Below are positions 36,061 to 48,100 of a stretch of DNA of 64,000 nucleotides, one piece after another (positions within the stretch are counted from its first letter, which is position 1; each line of letters starts with the position of its first letter). Origin of the DNA: Lanius collurio (lineage: Eukaryota > Chordata > Aves > Passeriformes > Laniidae). The translations under genes and the position numbers were made by a program. The notes under the pieces are model-generated. The model was not told the origin of the DNA, searched no databases, and saw only the letters and a program-made list of their open reading frames with translations. Where the stretch lies: NCBI GenBank assembly GCA_020086605.1, contig JACBWW010000021.1, positions 2,202,209-2,266,208 on the forward strand, written 5' to 3'.

Positions 36061-36160
36061 ATGGTGCTGGAATCAGTGGTGGCGGATGTGCTGAACCGCT
36101 TCCTGGGCGACTATGTGGAGAACCTGAACAAGTCTCAGCTCAAGCTGGGCATATGGGGGG
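36061..36160 (+). CDS. VPS13C: VPS13C exon 1 (residues 1-33)
   Basis: Encodes the start of the chorein region, [20 protein letters not shown] through QLKLGIWG, and ends in phase 1 at a GTAAGG donor. This amphipathic N-terminus caps the ER end of the lipid bridge in Vps13 proteins. Intron 1 (36,161-37,487; 1,327 bases) is GC-rich at its start and otherwise holds nothing recognised. Confidence 0.95.
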
Positions 36161-39100
36161 GTAAGGAGCCCCTTCCCTCTGCCGCCCCGTGTCCCCTGGG
36201 CCGCCGGAGTCACCGGGGACAGGGAGCGGGTCTCGCTGGCTGTGGTTTCCCTGTGAGGCGTTCGCGGGCCGTGAGACCGCCGACCCCTCTGAGGGGCGGG
36301 CGGTGGGTTTGCGACCCCTTGTAAGCATCGGGCGAGTTCCGGGGCCGCGGCCCTCCGTGACGGGAGGTCGGTCAGTGTGGCCGCAGGCGTTCCCGTTGCC
36401 TTGGGGGACCGTCGGGCGTTGTGTGCCCCTGGTCTCTGGCACCCCCTCCCTCGCGTCGGTCTGTGGGACGGGGGCACGGGCGCACGGCGCGGGCCTCGGA
36501 GCGCTCCGAGGGAGGAAACCGCCGACATCGATAAAGCCCCTGTTGTTTTCGCCTATTCGTTCTCTCAGGTCCTGGGTGGAAGCACGAGGGTGCTGTTGGG
36601 TCTGTGGGCGGGCTCATGGCGCAGTGCCCCGGGCGGCGGGAGCGCTGGGTGCCGGTGCAGCTGATGGGGTGCTCGGCGCGCCGTGTCTTGCAGCTCTCGC
36701 TGTAAATAATGTGTGTTAAACAGCCGGGATAGCGCAGCAATGTGGAGTAGCTCTTCTCGTCAATATATCAAAACATTTCCCTTCGCTAGCCTGTAGTCAT
36801 GCAAATAACCAGCTGAAGTACTGCCTAGGGAAGCTGGCTGGTTTAGGGGCCTTCCGTAGGTAGGTCATCACCTTATTTTTGCTCGTCATGGTTGTACGTA
36901 TTTTAACATTTATGCAGTATTAATACCTATACTTCAAATGGAATATAACTCTGAGGAATCTGGCATTAAAGCACTAAGAGGTATATTATGAGCTTTCCTT
37001 GGGTATAATCCTGTGCCAGTGTTTCATTTAGAAATCCAATTGTGTTGTCTGCGTCAGGAAAAGTTAATGTGTTTTTTGTGAAAATAGGCATGTATCGCAT
37101 TTTTGTGGCTCTGATTCATGATTTTTCTATTATGTGAAATCATGAAAAACAAGACACCGTTTTCCAAGTCTACTCTGTGTTGATAGAACTGCAGTTGTCA
37201 TTCACAACTGAGTGAATAAGAAAGACTTCCTATTATTGTAGGTGTATTTAATAGAGTAGAAGACATGCAAATTGGTGATGTTTTTGTCATGTCTTCCAAC
37301 TGACATTTTGTCTATAGCCCATGTTTAGTGGCTCTTACAAATTACACATTCCTTGTGCTACTCTGTACCTGGAATAAGGTTTTCAGATTTTATTCATAAG
37401 TACTTGGGAGGGTTGTGGTTGTGTTGCTTTTTCTAACATAAGTAGTACTTGAAGTAGTTTTTTTCTGTACTTCTGTCTTCTAAACAGGTAGTGTGGCACT
37501 TGACAATTTACAGATAAAGGAGAATGCATTAGTAAGTATCCTAATAACTTCAAAATTGTTTGTATGGGTCTAAAGAGTGAGAGTTAGGATAAAGTATGGC
37601 TCACGGAAGTCTCACAAAAGGATACACTGTGTTCTTTTTTACTGGTTATTGGAAGTAAGTTTATAGTTAACCTCTTCTAATTTTGCTCATTTTACTGGAA
37701 CAGAGAAAGAAAAAAAGCTGTGGTTGAAAATGAAGAAGTAACTTGCATTAAGTTCCCCTACTCTTGTCTGGAAAAACAAATGACATGGTTGATTTTCATG
37801 TTCTTTAATTTGGCTAATGAGCATCTTGCTCCAATATTCAGTGTGTTTCAGACTTCATTAAGAAAGTTGTTACTCTTCTGTGCATTGAAAACACATTGGA
37901 TCTTTGTAAGACCTGATCACTGGCTTCTGTTCATGATTCTGAAGTTTCATATTTTACTTGCCTGTTTCATCCATTCCTGGTAGCTTTGTTGTACTTTAAA
38001 TCTATTGCTACAAATATCTTCCTATCTGGTAGATAAGAAAGGAAGGAAGTGTTACTTTGTGCACGCCTTTCCTTCTTAGGGGGATTGATTCAGGTTCTAG
38101 CAGTTGTGATGTAGAAAAATGCAAAGTCTTGTATGTGACTGACCAGCGCTGAGAGTGAGCCAAGACCAAGTCAAGAACATTAAAACAAGGGATGGTTCTG
38201 ACAGCCTTACAATTGCAATGTGTTAGATTTCAATGCAAAAGTAGTTAAAGGAATGTCAGTACTGAACACCACTTTTAGAGAAGTAGCCTACACTTTCTGG
38301 AAGAAGACAGGATCAAAAGAATATGATACCATCCAATTCTTCTCTTTTTTCCCCTAGTTTGCCTGTCTGCTGCTGCCTGGATTGTTTTTGTCTTCCTTCT
38401 AAGGTTTTCTAGTAGAAAAGAAGTAGCTTTTAATTTCTCTATGTAAATACAGTACTTTGCAAATGTAATTTAAATTTATTTATTTGATTTCTACTATTTC
38501 TTCAGTTTAATACTTTATTTTTGTCATTTACAGAGTGAACTGGATGTACCTTTTAGAGTAAAAGTTGGTCAGATAGGTAAGTTTTAGTTCCAATATGAGT
38601 ATCACAATGGAAATTTTAATATAGGCTGTAAGGTCAATCTTGCCCCTGAATTTCTTTTATCAAGCTTTCCTAACTGTAATTATACTCACTGTTGGAACCA
38701 GCATAGAAATTCAACATGACTGCCATCGATGTTATCTGGCAAATCCTGTTTGTGTAACTTTACAGGTTGGTATCAAAAGCACCTCTGAGAAGTTCCTCCT
38801 GGAGACATGAATGAGCAAGGGAGCTGCTTAGTATAGACGGAATTTGTGTTGTTCTTTAAAGAACTGATTAGGACTATGAAGAATTTAAGTTAAATTCCTG
38901 AAACTGACAAATATGCCAAAGGTTTGGGAACTCTTAGATTTATTTTTTTTTAATTCCTTCTTCAGGTGGTCAGCATTGCTTTTTCACATGAAATATTTGT
39001 GGGAGATATTTTTGTGTTGTATTTTTTCTTCTATTTCCTGGAAAAATCATATTCATCCCAGTGAATTGAACTTCAGCCATGATCTCAGGTTTTGATTTGA

Positions 39101-42100
39101 GGTATTCTGACTCAGACTGCAATGTTTTGCTTAAAACTATGGCTTATGTTTCTTCTGCATGTTTTTTTTCACTTTAAGGGCTTTATAAAATATTCATGCC
39201 TGTATGGTTTCTCCTAACCTTTTAAGGTGTTTAGGGCATCAGGATACAGGGCTAGTGCTCTTTAATGCCTGAGATGTTCTTTTGACTAAGCACAATGGAG
39301 ATTTTTGTTTTGATGTAACTGCATCTGCTTTGTTTAGATAAACTTACTCTGAAGATTCCTTGGAAGAATCTCTATGGGGAGGCAGTTGTTGCAACTCTAG
39401 AAGGCTTGTATCTTCTGATAGTTCCTGGTGCAAGTATGTAAACTTTTCAGCTGAGGGCACCATGTAAATGGGTCTATAATAGCAAGTAGTTCCTGTAAGC
39501 CACCATTTTTACATTCTGCTCCCTCAGAGGAATTTCTAGACAAATGCTGGCAAGTTAGTAGGAGAAGGGTGGGAGAAAACAGCACCTGTTGCTTTTATGG
39601 AGGTCCTTGTCTGTATCCATTCCAAGTTGAATTCAACAGCCAAGTTTCCTCTAAAACATGCTTGTCCTGAATCCAGTTTTCTGGCATGGTTTAGCTGCTT
39701 ATCTGCTTCTAACAGCTGAAGGTAGTAAGGCCATTAGTACTGCTTGTAGAGGGAGGGAAGAGTGTCAAAAAACTGTATTCGTTTTCTCTGAAATAGGAAC
39801 CTCTGGTATGGTGAGAAAACTTGAGAGTTCCTGGAGCATTTAAGAAGAACGCTAGAGTTCCTAGAGTTTTTAAGAAGAACTTAAAAACCTGTTTTATATT
39901 GCACAGACCACACTTAGGGGTCTGAATTTCCATGGAAAAATTCTCCTATGAAATAATGCATAGTTGTGTAAAAAGAACAGTTTTGGGGGGTGGCTGCAGT
40001 GTTCAGCAATGAAAAAAGAATAGCTGTTCTCTCAAGGTGTTTTGTGACATGATGTTGTATATGGTGTGCATTGCTTGATATTGCATTTATGTAACTTGAG
40101 TTTGGGATTAAGGCTGTCCCAACTTGGCTTACAGGTGTTAAATATGATGCAGAGAAGGAAGAAAAATACTTGCAGGATAATAAACAAAAGGAACTGTCAA
40201 GAATTGAGGAAGCCTTGCAGAAAGCGGCAGAAAAAGGTACTGAGTTAATAATGCAAATCTCCATTGGAATTTGAGGACTTGGGCTGTGCTGTGAAAGAAA
40301 AGTCCTGATTTCTAATTGACTTAATAAATTTTGTTTTCTCAAAAACAAAAGTATCCTTTTATCTAGGATGCTTGTCCAGCTAATCTTACTACAATGCTTT
40401 GAAAAGCTTTATTTACTCTAAAGCTTGAAAGAAATGTTATTTGTTTGTTTCCCATTCATTTATCCAGTCACTTTCCTTGGGAAATGGGAACTTTTTCATC
40501 TGGTTTGTCTTTTTAATTATTTTTTTTCCTTGGTGCTCTAGAGGAATGAGACCATATAGAACAATAGAAAGTGCATTTCGTGAGGGTGATGTTATCTTGC
40601 TTTAGCACCTTGATAATAGATGTTAACTGTGTATTTTAGAGGTGCACATGGTAGGTTTTCTTTGCTGAAAGGAACCTTGAAGGGGAGCAGTAAGGCTTGT
40701 AAACTTTTACTGCAATGATAATGCTTTTGTTTCAGTTTCTGCTGTGCTTTTATGATGTACTGAGTTTGGACTGGTTTGAGAAATGAGGCTCTTGTGAGCA
40801 GGAAATAATTCACAACACAAAAAAACAATTAAGCATGAACATAGGAAACTTAAACTTTTGCTCTAGGTCATAAAAACTATTAAGCTCTCAACTCTAGGTT
40901 AAAATTGATCATTTAAGCCCAGTCAACTTGTTTTGTAGTGGCGATTTTTTTTGCTGTTGTTTGCTTGTATTGCCATAACCAATACCTTAATAAAATTATG
41001 GTATCAGGCTTGTTTGGACAGAAACCAAGGTCAGAACCAATGGCAGGTAACTACATGTATTGGAGGAAAAAGTTATCACTGAAGTTTTTGTCTGAATTGA
41101 GACCTGTTTGCTGGCGTGTGTAATGGTTCTTAAGTTGCATTTCTAGGATACTTGTAATGCTTCAACTCAGGGAAAAGTTACTGAGAAGGAGATGATGCTT
41201 TCAACACTTGGAAAAAGGATAGTTTGGTTGTAATCCCTTTGCTTCTTTAATTCTCCAATTACAGGAAAGTCTAATGCCTTTTTCTTGCTTTGCTAGTTTG
41301 AACGGTACGTGGCATTTCCTTCCGCAGTCTGACAATCTGGCTGCAATGAAGAAAGGAGCTTTGCTTTATTTTTTGTCTTTAATATGCCAGAAAATATATG
41401 AGGGTTAAGACAACTTCAGTGAATGAAGTTTGCAGCCATTGCTTCATACTGGGGTGAAGGAATCTTGACTGAGGTTTAACCTCAGTTGTACAGCACTTGG
41501 ATCCTGTACAGCAGCAGTGTTTCAGCTGATGCTCTTTGCACCAGTGGCAATAGGATGAATGGACAGTGTAATAGGATAAATTTAACTTTGTGGGTACTGC
41601 TTGAGGAATTCCAATTCTGGAACTTCATGTATTTAGAAGTGAGTCTGTGCACCTGTGGCAGTTTTCTTTTTCAAAAAAACCTTACTACATCCAGCACTTC
41701 AAACACTTTTGCAAAAAAGATGATAGAAAAAGCCTACCTTAGTAGCTCAACTGATTATATAAAAAACAAGACTTAGTCATGTTTTGTGGTTTTAAACTTT
41801 AAGCCTTGAGAAGGAAAAGCCAGAGGAACATTTAAACTGGAATATTTTCAGCTTTAACTTGAGACATTCTGTTATCCTATGATCATTTTTCAGTGGTAGC
41901 CATTTGTGTTGCTGTACTAGAATATTGTATTCAAGAGGACTTGTGTAAGTCTTGCATGAGCAGATCCTTTGCTAGCTAGATGCAGAAATCTTGGAGCCCA
42001 TGTTACCCTACGGAGCTATGAAATGCTGAGAAATTCAGCTCTCTCTCTGTAGGCTTTTAAGAGCACAGGATAGCTGCTGAAAATCTAGGAAATATATTGA

Positions 42101-45100
42101 ATAGAAAGTTGTCAGGGTTCATTAATTCTCAGCTGTATTTTCTTTTCTGATTAATACTTGATTTATATTAACATGTTTAGAATCTCGATTCAGTCCTTGG
42201 ATTTAAGAGTATAAATAGGAGGTGTTTTCTTTCGAATTTTTTTTTTATCTTTTCTTGCCATTCAAATATTGAGCAACAGGGTCATGCCACTGTGGTGGTA
42301 AGGTAGTGTGAGGGGGAAGTGGAACCTGCTGACACAAGCTGATGAAGCTATTTTCTTTTTTCTAAGCTGTTACAGTCTGTCTCTGTCAAACCTCATGTAT
42401 GGAGACCAGAGGCAGCAGGTCTTTTGCTGGTTACAAGAAAAAATGAAAATTGCATGATTTTTCTATGTAGGTAATCACTGAAACTAGGTATTCTGAAGTG
42501 ACTTGGGCTGTCAGATACTGTAATGGAAATACTACTTTGTCATACAAATTTGGTGAACTTAATATTAAATCAGGAGTTGATTTTCTTCTTTTAAACCAAA
42601 TGCATTTTTTTGGTTATTTGCTGCCATGTGGACCAAGGCACCCATTCACAGGATTCCTTGTATGGGTTGGAGAGTCTGGTTTACAAGGACACCAAGCCTG
42701 GTGGGTATGCATGGTTAGTTACATTTTGCACAGGCATGATGAGCAAGCAGTTAAGATTTGTAAAAGTCTCCCACTCCAAAGCAGCCAAATGTACAAGTGA
42801 GAAAACAAACTTTGTTTGGTGAGCATCTGCATATTGGTGGTTCTAGAAATGAGATTTTAATGAATGTGGCTTCAAGTGGAATCTTGCAATGACTTAATCC
42901 TCTTTTAATTGAGTGTCTGTTTCAGAAAATTAAGATATTTCCATCAGTTGCGTTGAGCTCAAGAATGTTATAAAATGCTGACAGTATTCTACTATAATTT
43001 TACAACACCATCTTTAGTTGTTGGGAGAGCAGAGAGTAATTGCCCTTACTTAACATGTCTGGGCTTTGAGATAATGGATGTTCAGGCTGTCTTGAAACCA
43101 CAGACAGACAGAATGAACTATAGCAGACTGAAGGCATTAGCATGCTTCCCCTGCTTCTCTTTATTTGCATTGCTCTCAAGTTGGGCAAGGAAACAGCTTC
43201 CCTTGAAATTCAGAAGAGCTATTGTGGTGTTATGTGGGCTTTATTTTTAACTTCTGAAACCTGGTTTTCAGAAATTTACACCAGGCCAAAATTTCTTGCT
43301 TGAGCTGTTATCTGAGCACAGGTTTAAAGTGAGCTTGAAAACATACATTTAGTTTCTCCATAGCAGTGGATGTGGGTAAAGGAGTATCCTGTTTCCTTAG
43401 CTATGTCATGCAAGGGAGTGAAAGCCTGAGACCTACAAATTCAGCAGGAAGGGAAGGAAGTTATCCTTTTAAAGTAACCTTGATAAAAGATTACTTGTAC
43501 TTTTAAAAGGAACTACCCAAAATAAAATATTTCTGTTTGTCTGGTTTTTCCTTTTTATTATTTATATAGTGATCAGCCTATCACCTTACCTGCAAAACAG
43601 GTTGAAATCTTGGCGTGCAAATTCCCTCCTTTGTTTGAACAGGCCTGCAAATGATTTCAAGTTGTTCCCCCCAGTTAGGTTGGGTTACACTGTTGTACTT
43701 GCTTCCTTCTTGCTTTAGTGGGATACACCCTTCTCATGCTACCCCATAAAGATAAGCACAGGCAGCACTGTTGCTGAGTTAGTTTTGCTTAGGTGACCAG
43801 AGAGGGAAAAGAAAGCAGTGCAACTCACCAAACGGGTTTTCTTCACAATTGTGGAAAAGTACGAGCATCCTTTAATTAGTGAAAAGGTTGCAATTGTGTG
43901 GGGTGTAATATGTGTGTGAATAATAGGATTTAATTTCATGTAAAGCTTTTTGAATCATCATTTTTGTATGTCTTTTTTGTGGTTACTGGATTTGCCCTTT
44001 CAGATTGCTTTCATATCATACTGTTGATTACCATGAGAATCCTATTGAAAAGTGCTCTTTGGGTTTCCACATGCATTTATATCTTAGCTTGGAAATTATG
44101 TCCTTGTATGGTAGAAGTCTGTTCTGGATTTCTATCTTATGCTATGAGAAGCAGCTGGTTGTTCCCTTGATACAGATGAAATTCTTGAAAAGCTTTTAGT
44201 GAGACCTTCTAAGCCATTATGCTTTAAGATAAGCTAAACCTTCTGTATTTTCTTATGCTTTCTTACATTTCTGCTTTACTAACTTGAATCTTATCCTTTT
44301 CCCAAAAAAATTGCTTGCACTGCAAAAGGACGTAAGCGTAAAAAGTATAAAAAGCATTTTAAGAGACCCTTTAGAGGTCGTGATCACTCGAAAGGTGGGT
44401 AACTGTTATGGCTTTTAACTTTTAATGCTTCTTTTTGCTTTCTGTTTGGGTTATTTTTTCAGTGGTCTGGCCATCCATCCAGTGAGACTGTTTTCCTCCT
44501 GTTTGAAAGAGAGGATATAAATTGGAGAGAGCTCTTTTTGCTGTTTATCTGTTCTCTGGATCCAATGAGGCTGAAGAGAATCCTTGTTTTTCTTTACTTG
44601 GATAGTTGTGCCTGTTCCTTCAAGTTGAGCTATCTGTAGTGTTTACAGCAGAACTGTACACATTTGGTGGGCTGATTAGTGACACTTCACTGTGACTTTT
44701 GGAAAAACTGCTTGTGCAAATTGCATCTGTTTGTCTGATTTTTGTCAGATTCCAGTAACAGGTAAAGAAAACCTGATACTGATGCTAGAGCAGTAAACAG
44801 TCCTTTTATCACCTTTTAGCTCTCTGTTCTAAATAGCTAATACAGTGCCATGACATATTTAAACAGGAATGAAATGGATGTTGTTCCCCCAGAGGATAAT
44901 CATTGTCTGTAAACACCAAACCATATGGGTTTGCATGTGCCTAAGAATGGGTTGCCATTTCCCCTGTGGTTGTATTGTTGTGTGTTTGGTCTTGGAGGAA
45001 GCTCCAGCTGTACACAGACCTGCAGTTGGAGGGAAAACCTTGTGGGGACCCAAGATAAGCTTTGCAAGATATTAAACTGAAATTGCTGCTGGTAGCTGCT

Positions 45101-48100
45101 GGTAGCTGCAGCTGGCTGCAAAAATGTTCATGGGTTCCTTAAAGATCATGAAGCTTTCATGTGGGGGTTTTGTGTTGTTTGTTTTTTTTTTTAATCAGTT
45201 AGTAGGAGGAAATATGTGTAGCATGTAAAAGTGATATAATGTTTCTGTTTCTTCTGTGTTCCTAATTTTTTTAAATTGAAATCAAATGCTCTCTTGACTA
45301 AAACTGTGTTATATTATGTTCAATAGTGAAGTCTTTTCATTTCTAAGTGGATTTCCTGAACCTCTCAAAGCTTTTAAAAAAAATTTCTCATTCTTTTAGC
45401 AAGATGTATGAAGTTAGATACCTGTGTTCAGCGTGCATTGCATCTGTAAAAAGTTAGTTAAAGTAAGCTGGGTCAAGCCCTGTAGTCCTTATTTTCCTCT
45501 ACTTGGATAGCCATGACTTCATCTTGAGCCATCTGTAGCATTTCCAGCAAAACCCTGGTAGGCTGATCAGTGGCATTTGCTGGAATAGCCACTTTGCAAG
45601 GAGGGTACTGAACACAACAGTGTAGCCTGTAAAGGCAGCTGGAGAACAAGCAGCTGATCCAGCCATACTTCAGGTAAAATGCTGAAACACAGCTGGAGAT
45701 GATAGAGTCACATCACTGTAATGAAATAATGAGGGATTGTGAATGTTACTGCTTGCCTTGGCATGTGTTATTCAAGGCTATTTTGTACTCAGTTACACTG
45801 TCTTACTTACTTGCTTCTTGAAACTCTTCACTGAGGGACTTTTAAGAGAGAGCCTTTTACCTTGGAAGGAGTAGGGAGGAGTATGTTAATCCAGAATTTG
45901 CTGTGAGCAAAACTGTTTGGACTGAAACTTAAGACATTGATTTTCTTGTGGTTAAGTTGTGCACAGGCAGCTAATAGCAAATCTTCAGAATATGGATGTG
46001 CAGAAAAGGAAAAAAATGCAAATACATAATCTAAATAAGTGAAAACTGAAATGTTAGAGGAAATATTATATTTACATTGCTGTAGTTGTTGGTGTAATTA
46101 AATTCAAGATGCAATTATTACACTGAATACTGACATTTTAAAAATTCTTGTTCTAGACAAACCAAAGGAGGAGAAGAAGGATACTTTCTTAGAAAAGCTT
46201 GCAACTCAAGTTATAAAAAATGTTCAAGTCAAAATCACAGGCATTCATGTTAAATATGAAGATGATGTAAGTAACTGGGAACATATTGTCTTCCTTTGGA
46301 ATTGGACTTCAAGGCAGTTCTGATTGTGTAGTCCATAGAGAAACTGTATTTGCCACCTTGAAGAAGTTGCTGTGGTTTCTTCTGCTTCTCTTCAAATAAG
46401 TTGTCCCGGATATGACTGAATGCCAGAAATATGGATATGTGAAATAGATATTCTCTTTCCCCATGTCCAGAGCTGCCTTGCTCACTAAATGTGGGCAGTG
46501 TCTGTTCTCACATATTGGTGCAATGGATGTACAGAGTTTTTCAGTGTCCTAGGGAGAGCCCAGAACAGCAGAAGCTGGTGGGTTCATGCATGGGTCTGAA
46601 GACAAATTGTTGAAAAGTCTTAATTGATAAACAAGAATGTTTGTTTATATGAACCAAACTGGGATTTCTAGTTTTACCTTCCTTTAGGAAAATGATTAAG
46701 CATGTTGTTATGAGATAATTGAATTTAAAAGAAAAGCACTGGATAATAGGTTCAGTCAAACCTTTCTTTGGGACTGTTTTCAGAGACACTAAAGTTAAAG
46801 AGGTCAGAGAACTGCATGTGATAAAGTGATATAGCTGACTGAGATGTGGTGCTCTAATTTTTCTTTTTCCTGTATGATGATGTTAGAATCCAAAAGAAAA
46901 TTTTCAGTTTGAATTCAAGTCCGAAGTCTTTACACTACATCCGTATTAGTTTTGGCTTCTCTTAGTGGGTTCCAATAATGTTCCAGTTAGAACAACTAAG
47001 CAAAGGGAGTTGCTCAGAGCAGTTAGGATTTCAGTCAACTTTAAATGAGTCATCTGTTTGCAGCAAGAGATACAAGTACCTGTTATTTTTCTATTTTTGT
47101 AGATCACAGACCCACAGTGTCCGATTTCCTTGGGAATGACGTTGGGCGAGCTTAGTTTGCTGGTAATGTGTGTGTGAATGCATGTTCTTGTGTGTTCAGC
47201 CTGCTTGTCTTTGCAGTAGCAGAAAGGAAAAGGAACGGAGTAAGAGGATACAATGACAGTGTGCATAGAGCTGGAAGTGAGGACAATCTTGTATTCATGC
47301 AAATAGTAGTGGCAGTTTGAGCAAGCACAAGGGAAGAGGACTGAGGACCATCACACTTTCTGAGACTTAGTGATTTGCTCTAATGAACTGTTCTAGTGAT
47401 CTGAGTGACCTTTAATACTGGGCAGGTTATTTCCAGGCATAATAAATGTGGGCAAACATTGCTTCATGATGATAAAGAATTTGGTATTTTGCCAGGCCTT
47501 TTGAGAAGTGAGGAGAGAAAATTTCAGCTAACCTCTCTTTGACTCAGCTGTTTAGCATTTTATGGGTAGGATGAGGAGTTGAATATCAAAGTATGAAAGT
47601 AAACTGACAGATTTTTGTATGTTATCTTGATATGTGTGTATGCAGAGAAACTGGGTGCATTTGTTGCTTGGAAGCATAGGATAAACCCAAAAATGTATTA
47701 GCTAAGATGCACAAAATTACTTTTATCCCTTTGAACTTTTAGACAACAAATGAGAACTGGACACCTTCCATTCTGAATGAAGCTGCAAAAATAATATACA
47801 AGGTAATGTGTTCTGGGTTTTTTCCTACACAAGTGAAGAAAGCAACTGGTCTTGGAGAACAGTATCCTGGGGCTCTAAATATTGAAGTTGGAAAAATAGT
47901 TTGCTTTCTAAATTCTCCTGTTTTTCTTTATTTTTTGATGTATGTTTAAACACAAGTAGAGCACAAATAACTTTTGTTGTTATGTAAGGCTTAAACTTAA
48001 ACTCCATGGTTTAATCATTTCTCTTAAATGAGAATGCTTATCCCCTCATTCATTGCATTATAGAGCAAGCCTGCATGGAAGCTGTGGTTTCAAAGAGGTT

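Larger units (their letters stand above)
34985..36700 (+). promoter_or_regulatory. VPS13C: CpG island and promoter of VPS13C
   Basis: G+C and CpG content rise abruptly at about 34,985 and fall back by about 36,700. The island covers the minisatellite, the presumed transcription start (somewhere in about 35,660-36,040), coding exon 1 and the first third of intron 1. No TATA box is visible, as usual for a housekeeping-type CpG promoter. A perfect ten-base palindrome GTCAGCTGAC with an E-box core lies at 35,947-35,956. CpG islands often fire in both directions, so a divergent noncoding transcript is possible but not shown. Confidence 0.8.

Noticed and set aside
35554..36740. Open frames of up to 176 codons on both strands around VPS13C exon 1 and intron 1
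   Set aside because: They are GC-driven frames in the CpG island. Only the frame starting at 36,061 gives the VPS13C N-terminus and splices in phase to exon 2.
38095..38230. Possible CR1 fragment in VPS13C intron 2 ('atgcaaagtcttgtatgtga')
   Set aside because: Only one short word resembles CR1, and the sequence around it does not follow the element's order.
43464..43510. Imperfect inverted repeat 'ccttttaaagta ... ttaaaagg' in intron 6
   Set aside because: Short AT-rich arms with mismatches and no target-site duplication. Not enough for a transposon or RNA hairpin call.
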